Below are positions 47,152 through 55,265 of a stretch of DNA of 64,000 nucleotides, in pieces. How positions within the stretch are numbered: the first letter of the stretch is position 1; every line of letters begins with the position of its first letter. The notes beneath the pieces are model-generated. The model was given only the letters and a program-made list of their open reading frames with translations, was not told the origin of the DNA and ran no database searches. Both the position numbers and the translations under genes were made by a program. Location: NCBI GenBank assembly GCA_902604785.1, contig CACLAC010000001.1:124001-188000 (forward strand), written 5' to 3'. The DNA comes from an uncultured Pelagibacteraceae bacterium (GTDB taxonomy: Bacteria > Pseudomonadota > Alphaproteobacteria > Pelagibacterales > Pelagibacteraceae).

Positions 47152-47411
47152 TTGTCAAAACAAGATCTTCTTACATATGAAGGACGTGTAATTGATTTAC
47201 TTCCCAACGCCATGTTTCGCGTTGAGTTAGAAAATGGACACACAGTAACAGCTCATACGGCAGGGAGGTTACGGTACTGTCCCCCAACTTTAATAAGTTG
47301 GGGGTAGTAAATTAAAGAAAAGCGCGCATAAGAGTCCTTCAAGGTGATAAAGTGAGAGTCGAGATGACCCCATATGATCTATCAAAAGCGAGGATTATAT
47401 TTCGGTTATAA
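47152..47411 (+). CDS. infA: Translation initiation factor IF-1, interrupted by a 44-nt hairpin-containing insertion (approx. 47275-47318)
   Basis: TTG start: [41 protein letters not shown], then 44 nt with in-frame TAG at 47305, then [30 protein letters not shown]. Confidence 0.9.
47281..47304 (+). repeat. Perfect hairpin CCCCCAACTT-TAAT-AAGTTGGGGG inside infA, extended by outer TACT/AGTA pairs
   Basis: Direct inspection of inverted repeat. Confidence 0.95.
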
Positions 47412-47421
47412 ATTTGGAAAC
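47404..47421 (+). repeat. Direct repeat copy 1 (GGTTATAAATTTGGAAAC) at infA end/tRNA-Phe-like start
   Basis: Matches 48159-48177 (GGTTATAAATTATGGAAAC) with one extra A. Confidence 0.8.
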
Positions 47422-47490
47422 CTGGTGTATGTGGTCGGCACGAACGCCTGAAAAGCGTTAGGTCCTGGTTCGATTCCAGGGGTTTCCACC
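47416..47490 (+). tRNA. tRNA-Phe(GAA)-like, 3' end ACC followed by T (CCA not fully encoded)
   Basis: Acceptor GGAAACC/GGTTTCC, D-stem GTGT/GCAC, anticodon stem AACGC/GCGTT with loop CTGAAAA, T-stem CCTGG/CCAGG with loop TTCGATT. Confidence 0.75.
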
Positions 47491-47687
47491 TTCGTGACGA
47501 GTGCAAAAAATAATCTTATCTAATTAAAAAATATATTTATTAATACGTCATAGATAAATTAAATTTAAAGTAACTACTTTAGCTTTTAGAATATAATTAT
47601 ACTTGCAATTAATTAAAAAATCTTTTAATTATCCAGCAAGCTGAAGTTTAGCTTAAGTTTAATACAACAAAGAAAGAGTAAAAGAGT

Positions 47688-47900
47688 ATGAGTACACTAA
47701 AAGGAAAAGTTAAGTGGTTTAATGGGAAGAAGGGATATGGATTTATCGAGCGTCAAGACGGTGAGAAAGATTGTTTTGTACACGCTAGTGCGGTTCGTGA
47801 CGCTGGCCTAAGATTCCTTAACGAAAATGATGAAGTTGAATTCGAGATTCAAGACGGTGAGAAAGGACCTTCAGCTGTAAATTTGAAGAAGCTTTCTTAA
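47688..47900 (+). CDS. Cold-shock domain protein
   Basis: [31 protein letters not shown]. Confidence 0.95.
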   Translation: MSTLKGKVKWFNGKKGYGFIERQDGEKDCFVHASAVRDAGLRFLNENDEVEFEIQDGEKGPSAVNLKKLS

Positions 47901-47932
47901 ATTCATTTCATTAAAATTGATTAGGGATACAT

Positions 47933-47961
47933 ACCACTTAACATTAAGTATATTTATCCCT
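47933..47961 (+). terminator. Structured 3' hairpin after the cold-shock gene (AGGGATA...TATCCCT with nested ACTTAA/TTAAGT)
   Basis: Nested inverted repeats; no strong U-run so terminator function is uncertain. Confidence 0.45.
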
Positions 47962-48158
47962 ACTCAAACCTCTTGCATTTTAAAATTTAAGTGTTATTTA
48001 CTTTACAATGATTAAAAATGTTAAAATACCTATAAACACAAAAAGACACCATAATTTCCATGGTAGCTTCGCGCTATCATTTTAATCATATAAAAATTTA
48101 ATTTTAATAATAATTAGTATAAAAAGAAGGAATGAGGACGTTGGCTTATGATTTGTAG

Positions 48159-48177
48159 GGTTATAAATTATGGAAAC
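48159..48177 (+). repeat. Direct repeat copy 2 (GGTTATAAATTATGGAAAC) upstream of tRNA-His
   Basis: See copy 1 at 47404-47421. Confidence 0.8.
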
Positions 48178-48185
48178 GTCACGAA

Positions 48186-48259
48186 GCCCGATTGGTGTAG
48201 TAGAAGCACACGAACCTGTGGAGTTCGGGGGCCAGTTGCGAATACTGGATCGGGTACCA
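48186..48259 (+). tRNA. tRNA-His(GUG), no G-1, A73, encoded CCA, atypical D/T-loops
   Basis: Acceptor GCCCGAT/ATCGGGT, D-stem GTGT/GCAC, anticodon stem CGAAC/GTTCG with loop CTGTGGA, T-stem CCAGT/ACTGG with loop TGCGAAT. Confidence 0.9.
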
Positions 48260-48272
48260 AGACGAGTGCATT

Positions 48273-49673
48273 ATGAATAAATTAACAGCAAAACTACCAA
48301 AAGGCTTTCAAGATCAATGGGGTAAAACCCTGTCTTTACAAAAAAAACTTTTGGTGGCTATTGAGGATAATTTTAAAAGATATGGATTCAGTGCTTTAAG
48401 CACATCTCCAATGGAACTAAGTTCTGTTATAGGGAATTCTTTATCTGAAGACGAAAGCAATCCAATGAGTGATGTTTTCACTTTCGATGAAGATGGAGAA
48501 AAAATTAGTCTTCGTTATGACCTTTCTCTTCCACTTTCTCGTTTTTATGCTCAAAATTATTTAAATTTACCAAATCCATATAAACGTTATCAGATTGCAG
48601 AAAATGTTTTTAGACGAGAAAAACCAGGTCCGGGCACTAGACTAAAAGCTTTCGGGCAGTGCGATTGTGACATCATAGGAAAATTTAATTCTACAGTTGC
48701 TAATGCAGAACTATGTAATCTTATAGCTAGCACACTTTTAAGTTGTGGACTAAAAAAAGATCAATTTTTAATTAATATTAGTAATAGAAAAATTATTGAG
48801 GGGTTATTAAATCAATTAAAGATAACAGATCAAAAACAAAAACAAAAAGTTTTAAGAGCAATAGATAAGCTTGATAAACTCGGTTTTGGAATTTCAGGTG
48901 TTACAGATTTGTTAAAGGAAAAAAGGACTGATGCAAGTGGTGCAATAACAGTTGGAGCAAAATTAAGCGAAACACAAACATCCGAAATAATCAGTTTCTT
49001 AAAAACAAAAGATTTAAAAGAATTAAAATTAAATTTAAAAGACTCACTATCTCAAGAAGGTATTAAAGAAACAGAGGATTTATTAAAAAATCTAAACTAT
49101 GGAGAATATAGTGATCTTATTAATTTTTCTGGAAAAATCTGTAGAGGTTTGGACATATATTCGGGTTTTATAGTAGAAACTAATCTTACTTTTGATGTTA
49201 AAAATTCTAAAGGAAAAGTTATTGCACCTGGAGCTATAGCAAGTGGAGGCCAATATCTGGTTTCAAAATTTAAAGGAGATGATTTTTTAGGTTCTGGAAT
49301 TAGTATAGGAATTTCTCGGCTAACATATTGCGTTGAACAACTTAATCAAATTGAAGTAGATGAAAATCAACCAGTTTTAATATGTGTAATGGATGAGAAT
49401 TTACTTCCAAAGTATTATGAATTAATAAATTTATTGAGAAATAACAATATTAATTGTGAAATATTTTTAGATCCCAAAAAGAACTTAACTAAACAACTTA
49501 CTTATGCAAATAAGCGTCAGCTTCAGCTGGCAATTATAGTGGGAGAAAATGAGATCCAGAACAATACAGCTACTATAAAAAATTTGTTAGGTACTAAAGG
49601 AGAAGAAAACCAGTTCACAGTTTCCATGAAAGATTTAATAGATGAAATCAAAAAATTTATCAAAAATAATTAA
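48273..49673 (+). CDS. hisS: Histidyl-tRNA synthetase
   Basis: LRYDLSLPLSRFYAQ, YKRYQIAENVFRREKPGPGTRLKAFGQCDCDIIG. Confidence 0.92.
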   Translation: MNKLTAKLPKGFQDQWGKTLSLQKKLLVAIEDNFKRYGFSALSTSPMELSSVIGNSLSEDESNPMSDVFTFDEDGEKISLRYDLSLPLSRFYAQNYLNLPNPYKRYQIAENVFRREKPGPGTRLKAFGQCDCDIIGKFNSTVANAELCNLIASTLLSCGLKKDQFLINISNRKIIEGLLNQLKITDQKQKQKVLRAIDKLDKLGFGISGVTDLLKEKRTDASGAITVGAKLSETQTSEIISFLKTKDLKELKLNLKDSLSQEGIKETEDLLKNLNYGEYSDLINFSGKICRGLDIYSGFIVETNLTFDVKNSKGKVIAPGAIASGGQYLVSKFKGDDFLGSGISIGISRLTYCVEQLNQIEVDENQPVLICVMDENLLPKYYELINLLRNNNINCEIFLDPKKNLTKQLTYANKRQLQLAIIVGENEIQNNTATIKNLLGTKGEENQFTVSMKDLIDEIKKFIKNN

Positions 49674-50646
49674 AATATTAAAATCTAGAGGATTTAAAAA
49701 TATTGAATTAAATCCCATAATAGAAACAAAATATATTCGCGATCAAAAGTTAAAAAAATATTTATTTACATTCCGTGATGAAAAATCAAACAAAACATAT
49801 GCATTAAGACCCGATCTAAGCTTAATGAGTCTTATTCAATTTTCAAAATCAAAAATTAATAAAAAAACAAAAATTAGTTATGCGGGAGAAAGTTATAGAA
49901 AAAATAAAACGATTAATTCACAGATTGGATGGGAGATCTATAATTCTAAAAATCAATCAGATGAATACGAAGTTATAAAAAATAGTATAGATGTTTACAA
50001 AAAAATAACAAAAAAAAGAGGTTGTTTAAGAATTAATAATTTGGAATTACTTTCATCAATTGTAAACCAATTAGAAATTCCTTCGAGATGGAAAACCCGA
50101 GTTTTGAACGAAATATATAATAAAAGATATTTTTATGAAGTTTTAAAAAGATTAGAAACAAATGAAGATGAAGCAAAAGTTGAAGTAGATAGAAAGTTAT
50201 ATAATAAAATGAAAAATTTAAATCCAAATACACTAATAGGAAATAGAACAGTTAAAGATATTCTTAAAAGATTTGAAACTAAAGTTTATAAACAGCCAAG
50301 ACCATTAGATGGAAAGAAAAGTGTAAAAATTATAAAAAATTTCTTAAAATTAAAATGCCCTATAGAGAAAGCTCCAAAATTATTAAGTGAATTTTTTAAA
50401 AAAAATAAATTAAATATAAAAATCTCAAATAATTATTTTCCAGTAAGAAAAAACAAGTATAGAAATTTAAGAATAGAATTTAATAGCTCTGAAATACCAG
50501 ATGTTGAAATTTATAGCGGTCTTTACTTTTCAATTAATAATAAGAAATTTTCTAAAATAATCAGTGGAGGAGCATTTAACATGCTATCAAGTTCACTTGG
50601 ACTAAGACAAATAAATGCAGTTGGAGCTGCAATAAATTTATTATAA
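49642..50646 (+). CDS. hisZ: ATP phosphoribosyltransferase regulatory subunit-like
   Basis: HisRS-like fold (ALRPDLSLMSLIQ), between hisS and hisG, overlaps both neighbours. Confidence 0.8.
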   Translation: MKSKNLSKIIKILKSRGFKNIELNPIIETKYIRDQKLKKYLFTFRDEKSNKTYALRPDLSLMSLIQFSKSKINKKTKISYAGESYRKNKTINSQIGWEIYNSKNQSDEYEVIKNSIDVYKKITKKRGCLRINNLELLSSIVNQLEIPSRWKTRVLNEIYNKRYFYEVLKRLETNEDEAKVEVDRKLYNKMKNLNPNTLIGNRTVKDILKRFETKVYKQPRPLDGKKSVKIIKNFLKLKCPIEKAPKLLSEFFKKNKLNIKISNNYFPVRKNKYRNLRIEFNSSEIPDVEIYSGLYFSINNKKFSKIISGGAFNMLSSSLGLRQINAVGAAINLL

Positions 50647-51314
50647 TGAAAAAAGAAATTATAGTGTGTTTAAGCTCAAAGGGAAGACTTAAACCAGAAT
50701 CATTAAATATTTTCAAAAAAAAAAAATTAAAAATTTTTTCTGAGAAAGGTGAAAGAGATTTAATTGGTTACGTCAAAGATAAAAATTTCTCTTTGAAAAT
50801 TTTATTTGTTCATGCACGTAACGCTATAGATGCGCTCGCTAATTCAACTGCTGACGTAGCAATTTCTGGAAAAGATTTATTATTTAATTCAAATACAAAC
50901 ATACAACAAAAAATTAAATTATATAAAAATTTAGATTTTGGTCATGCTTCTTTAAAAATTTTTCGTTCTATTTATTGGATTGATTGTCGGTCCCTATTAG
51001 ATGTTTCAGAGATAGCCAAAAACAAACCAATTAAATTGATAACAAAATATAGACATTTAGTAGAAAATTTCTTAGCTGAAAAAAATGTAAGGAATGTTGA
51101 AGTTATAGATAGTAATGGTGCAACAGAGATTGCTGTAAGAATAAATCAGGCCAGTTTAGTGGGAGATATATCAAGCAGCGGTTCTACCGCCGCCGCAAAT
51201 GATCTTATTGAATTAAGTGATGGATTGATACTTAAAACTTCTGCAGCAATAATGGTATCAAAAAAATCTTATAAAAGAAAAGAAGTACAAAAATTTTTGA
51301 AGTTTATTGCTTAA
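50646..51314 (+). CDS. hisG: ATP phosphoribosyltransferase (short form)
   Basis: SKGRLKPESLNIF, ADVAISGKDLL, DSNGATEIAVRI. Confidence 0.9.
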   Translation: MKKEIIVCLSSKGRLKPESLNIFKKKKLKIFSEKGERDLIGYVKDKNFSLKILFVHARNAIDALANSTADVAISGKDLLFNSNTNIQQKIKLYKNLDFGHASLKIFRSIYWIDCRSLLDVSEIAKNKPIKLITKYRHLVENFLAEKNVRNVEVIDSNGATEIAVRINQASLVGDISSSGSTAAANDLIELSDGLILKTSAAIMVSKKSYKRKEVQKFLKFIA

Positions 51315-51337
51315 TTGTTAATTTATTTAAAACTTTT

Positions 51338-51961
51338 TTATCCTTTTTTTATTAATTTGTATTGTTGAGAAGATCTTTTTTCATCTAAAACTTTAGCCAC
51401 TAATTTTCTATTACAATTAATACCCACAACTTCAGAAACCTTTTCTGCTAAAGATGTTTTGGAATAACATTTGTCCCATTTTTCATTTAAAATTTCATCA
51501 ATTTGTTTTCTAATTATTGCTTTTTCTTTTAAATTCTTTTGCTTCTTCAATTTTTCTTTTGCATCTTCAATTTTTTTATCATAATCCTTTGCACTAGGAG
51601 CACTGTCAAAAATTTCTAAAATTTTTTCCTTTTTTTTCTTTAATATTTTACGACCCATTAGGCTATTGTTATTATTATTCATAACTAAAATAATTTCTTC
51701 TATTTTAGTGTCAGAAGGAATTTTATATGCGTAAGGTGTAGAACCAAACTTGCCTTCTCTTTTAATTTTAACCATTTGAATATTATTGTTGTTACAAAAA
51801 CGTCCAAGGTTATCACTTCTATCAATTAGTACTTTTTTTCTGTTTAAATAATTTATAAATTCTTCAGAATCTAAATATCCGGTTGGAATATCTTCATATA
51901 AAAAACCTTTATCAGGCTTAGTTTTTAAGTTGTAAGGATTAAAATTTCTCAATTTACTCAT
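51338..51961 (-). CDS. Hypothetical protein (207 aa), last gene of left arm of the cassette
   Basis: Intact ORF, no recognised family. Confidence 0.7.
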   Translation of the reverse strand: MSKLRNFNPYNLKTKPDKGFLYEDIPTGYLDSEEFINYLNRKKVLIDRSDNLGRFCNNNNIQMVKIKREGKFGSTPYAYKIPSDTKIEEIILVMNNNNNSLMGRKILKKKKEKILEIFDSAPSAKDYDKKIEDAKEKLKKQKNLKEKAIIRKQIDEILNEKWDKCYSKTSLAEKVSEVVGINCNRKLVAKVLDEKRSSQQYKLIKKG

Positions 51962-51966
51962 TTATA

Positions 51967-53115
51967 TTAATTTTTATAATTTATAACCTTCTTTTCTTCT
52001 CGTTCAGGGTCCTGAATATAATCTAATTTTTTATCATTGTCTGTAGATTCTTCTAAGTCTCGTGTATTTAAACCATGCTCATCTCTTAATTTTTTAAGTT
52101 TTGACTCTAAACCTTGATTTGATCCATAAGTAGTGTTTATAACTTCTTCAAGAGCTTTTGTGTGTGTTCGATGACTGCTTATTGCAGTTTTTAAACTATC
52201 TTTCAAAATTGAATATTTATCAAAAATAACTTCTGCTTTTTCAATTATCTCGCCCACCCTTGAAATTTGTTTTTTTTGGTTTTTAATTGAAGAAGCAGTT
52301 GATATTAAACCCATAATACTAATTGGTCCAGCAAGTAAAATTTTTTTCTCAAAACATTTATCTAAAATGGACTCTTGCTCTTTTTCAAGAAGTGCCAAGT
52401 AGCATGCATCAAATGGCATAAATAGAACAATATATTGAAAACTTTGTAAATTATAAATTTTTAAATAATCTTTGCCAGATAACTCATCAATATGATTTTT
52501 CACACTTTCAATATGTTTTTTTAAAAATTGTTCCCTGGAACTTTTATCCTTTGAATTAGCAAATCCTTCAAACGCTTTAAGAGAAACCTTGCAATCAATT
52601 ATTATTTTTTCGTTTTCTGGTAAGTTTAGAATAAAATCAGGCATAACTTTTCTCTCTTTGCCAGTTACTGTATCAATAATTTTTTGCCCTTTTCTTTCAT
52701 CAAAATCACCATCTTCTTGTTTGAAACCATGTTTTTCTAAAATTCTTCTCAATTTTAATTCATTAAATCTCCCTTGATATTTTGCATCTCCTGTTAACTT
52801 TTCATGAAAATTTTTATATTCAGATACAACTGCTTGATATTCTTGGAAACTTTTATTGCTTATCTCTTTAAAACTATCTACATCAGTTCTGTTTTGAATT
52901 AATTCTTGTTTGTCTTTCTTTAAATCAGAAATATATTGGTCTTTTAAGTTTTTTTCTTTTTCTAATCCTTCATAATCCTTTTGCAGCTTAATAAAATCTG
53001 GATCATTATCTTTGTCAATTGTTTGAGTACCTTTATTAAATTTAAATATATAAACAATCAATGCTGCCAAAACTGCTGAAAGTATTGTTACTGATATTGA
53101 TAAAATTGTAATCAT
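51967..53115 (-). CDS. RmuC-family DNA recombination protein
   Basis: N-terminal TM plus coiled-coil; KIIDCKVSLKAFEGF, YIVLFMPFDACYLALLE, ILAGPISIMGLIST. Confidence 0.85.
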   Translation of the reverse strand: MITILSISVTILSAVLAALIVYIFKFNKGTQTIDKDNDPDFIKLQKDYEGLEKEKNLKDQYISDLKKDKQELIQNRTDVDSFKEISNKSFQEYQAVVSEYKNFHEKLTGDAKYQGRFNELKLRRILEKHGFKQEDGDFDERKGQKIIDTVTGKERKVMPDFILNLPENEKIIIDCKVSLKAFEGFANSKDKSSREQFLKKHIESVKNHIDELSGKDYLKIYNLQSFQYIVLFMPFDACYLALLEKEQESILDKCFEKKILLAGPISIMGLISTASSIKNQKKQISRVGEIIEKAEVIFDKYSILKDSLKTAISSHRTHTKALEEVINTTYGSNQGLESKLKKLRDEHGLNTRDLEESTDNDKKLDYIQDPEREEKKVINYKN

Positions 53116-53131
53116 TTATTTCTATTATACC

Positions 53132-54733
53132 TTAATTAATTAATTTACTCCATTGGTTACTGTATTTTTTTACTGAAGCATTATTATCAATACATTTTTG
53201 AATTAGCACTGTTAGGCAATCACTAAATGATCTGTCTCCATCCGAGCCTGCAAAACTGTGACTCAATTCATGAAGCCACACGCTGAAAAATTTACCAAAA
53301 GACTCTTTAAAAAGACTCTTGTTCAAGTATATAATTTTTGAATTTACACCACTGTCACGAAGTTCACCTAATAACAAATTGCAAGTAATAGTTTTAAATT
53401 TAGTTTCGTAGATTGGATCATCATACTCATCACCTGCAAATAGCTTTGCAAAAGTTGGACTTATAGATTTTGCAGCATCAAAACAGAAATTGATTACTTT
53501 TTGTTCTTTAGGAGTTAAATCCTTTGTTTTTTTATTTTTAATTCTATTTTCAGCATTTTTTTTATTTCTAATAAAATTTTCTAGGGCAGACATAACGCCG
53601 AAAGAAGTAAAGTAGGCAGGAAGAATCTTTTTCTTTTTCTTTTCTTTTTCTGTTTTATTTCTAACCCAATTCTGTGTATTGGTTGAAAACCAATCATTGT
53701 AAGAAATATCCCTAGAATAAGTCCATCTTGACTCTGCATAGTACTCTTTTCCAAACAATTCTTTTAGAGATTGATCATCTTTTAATCTTCCATAAGAGTT
53801 TGAAGCTATTGCAGATAGAAGAAGGTGTCCTTTAGGCCAAATTTCCTTTGAAGACTTTAAAATATATTTAATTGCAGGGTTATTTTGTAAATCATGATAA
53901 TAAAAACCACTTCTTGAAAAAATTGAATAAAATGTACTCTGTAATTTTGAGTCAAAAGCTTTTCGGTCCCTGTCAATCTTAACCTTTTTATCAAGGGCAG
54001 CATAAGATTTATCAATTGAAATAATAATAGGTATATCCTTTATATCAATTCTTTTAAGCCCTTTATAAAATCCATAACCATTTTTTTTATCATTAGATTT
54101 ATAAATAGTAATATCATTATAACTATGAAGCACCTCTCCGACTAAAGGGTTTTTGTTATAAAAAAAGTTTTTTAAACCAAATTCATAGGCTTTTTTTAAT
54201 TTTTTATCTATTGTATTCAAAATAAAATAATTTCCTTTTAGTTTGTTTATTTGAAAATAATTATAAACAAGTGGTCTTAGTGAGTCTGTGCCTGAAATTT
54301 CTTTTCCTACAGAAACAATCAAAGCTTTATCAGAAGAAATTAAAATTGGGTTAAAAATACCCATTCTAGCTAGATCCGAGAAGCATTTTTTTATACCTTC
54401 ACCATGTGCACCAATTTGTCTGTAATCTTTTTCTGATTTACTTGATCCAATGTAATAAAGTTTTTCTAAATTATATTCATTTGGAGCATAAACTCTTATT
54501 TGATCATTATCCGTAGTAATTTTTATTTGTTCAATTTCTAATTTTGACTCAATACAACCATCATACATATTTTGAAGCGTGTCTCTTGCAATCATGTCAT
54601 GGTTCCAAATTTCTTCAGACCAGGCAGTGGTTACTGCACTTTCTACACTTTTAATATGTTCTGCAGATTTTATTTCTGGTAATTCTAATAATAGTTCTTT
54701 AAGTTTATTTATATTTGACATTATTTTCTCCAT
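53132..54733 (-). CDS. GHKL (Hsp90/MutL-like) ATPase-domain protein with C-terminal HExxH motif
   Basis: N-box ARDTLQNMYDGCI and GAHGEGIKKC glycine motif; VWLHELSHSFAGSDGDRSFSD near the C-terminus. Confidence 0.7.
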   Translation of the reverse strand: MEKIMSNINKLKELLLELPEIKSAEHIKSVESAVTTAWSEEIWNHDMIARDTLQNMYDGCIESKLEIEQIKITTDNDQIRVYAPNEYNLEKLYYIGSSKSEKDYRQIGAHGEGIKKCFSDLARMGIFNPILISSDKALIVSVGKEISGTDSLRPLVYNYFQINKLKGNYFILNTIDKKLKKAYEFGLKNFFYNKNPLVGEVLHSYNDITIYKSNDKKNGYGFYKGLKRIDIKDIPIIISIDKSYAALDKKVKIDRDRKAFDSKLQSTFYSIFSRSGFYYHDLQNNPAIKYILKSSKEIWPKGHLLLSAIASNSYGRLKDDQSLKELFGKEYYAESRWTYSRDISYNDWFSTNTQNWVRNKTEKEKKKKKILPAYFTSFGVMSALENFIRNKKNAENRIKNKKTKDLTPKEQKVINFCFDAAKSISPTFAKLFAGDEYDDPIYETKFKTITCNLLLGELRDSGVNSKIIYLNKSLFKESFGKFFSVWLHELSHSFAGSDGDRSFSDCLTVLIQKCIDNNASVKKYSNQWSKLIN

Positions 54734-55017
54734 GTTTGATTTTTATTAATTAAATCTATTTCTTCTTTAAGAACAGATATTACTGTTAATACTTTATTAT
54801 AAACGTGCTGAGCTCTTTTTTTTTTATAATATTTTAAAAAATTAAGTGGTAAAAAATAAAAATTTATAATTAAACTAAAAAGTTTTTTATCTTCATAAAA
54901 TTTTCTTTTAGCCTTTTCGTTTATTTCTTGTTGTTTGAACCAATCTTGCCAATCTGCTTTCCATTCAAGATAATAAGTTAAACGATCTTGTAATAAATGT
55001 TTATAGTTTTTTTCCAT
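54721..55017 (-). CDS. Hypothetical protein (98 aa)
   Basis: Intact ORF abutting neighbours in operon. Confidence 0.6.
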   Translation of the reverse strand: MEKNYKHLLQDRLTYYLEWKADWQDWFKQQEINEKAKRKFYEDKKLFSLIINFYFLPLNFLKYYKKKRAQHVYNKVLTVISVLKEEIDLINKNQTWRK

Positions 55018-55020
55018 TTC

Positions 55021-55263
55021 TTAATTTATCTCCACATATCCTTTGTTAATCTTTTCTCTTATTTTTTTTTCACAAAATTTTTTAGCATCTTCTTTTGTTT
55101 TAAAACCTTCTTTTGAATTAGTAGTTGGAAATTTATAAGTTTTTATAGCTGGATTATTTATTCCAATTCGCCCATATGTCACAATAAGTTTTTTTGATTC
55201 TAAATTTACTTTCCAGAACTTACTTGAATTTTCTGTTAAATCTTTATATTCAAAGTGTCTCAT
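55021..55263 (-). CDS. WGR-domain protein (80 aa)
   Basis: KFWKVNLESKKLIVTYGRIG... KEGFKTKEDAKKFCEKKIREKINKGYVEI. Confidence 0.85.
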   Translation of the reverse strand: MRHFEYKDLTENSSKFWKVNLESKKLIVTYGRIGINNPAIKTYKFPTTNSKEGFKTKEDAKKFCEKKIREKINKGYVEIN

Positions 55264-55265
55264 AT

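Noticed and set aside
47281-47304. infA hairpin as an ordinary transcription terminator
   Set aside because: No U-run follows the stem (TAGTAAATT) and it lies inside a coding gene whose second half is preserved.
47275-47318. infA restored by a simple programmed -1 or +2 frameshift
   Set aside because: Frame 0 stops at 47305 and the downstream frame is closed by TAA at 47313-47315, so no shift point exists that links them.
47152-47411. infA simply a decayed pseudogene
   Set aside because: Both halves are intact with conserved IF1 residues and no other lesions; kept as a possible refutation rather than the main reading, since a second infA cannot be excluded from this window.
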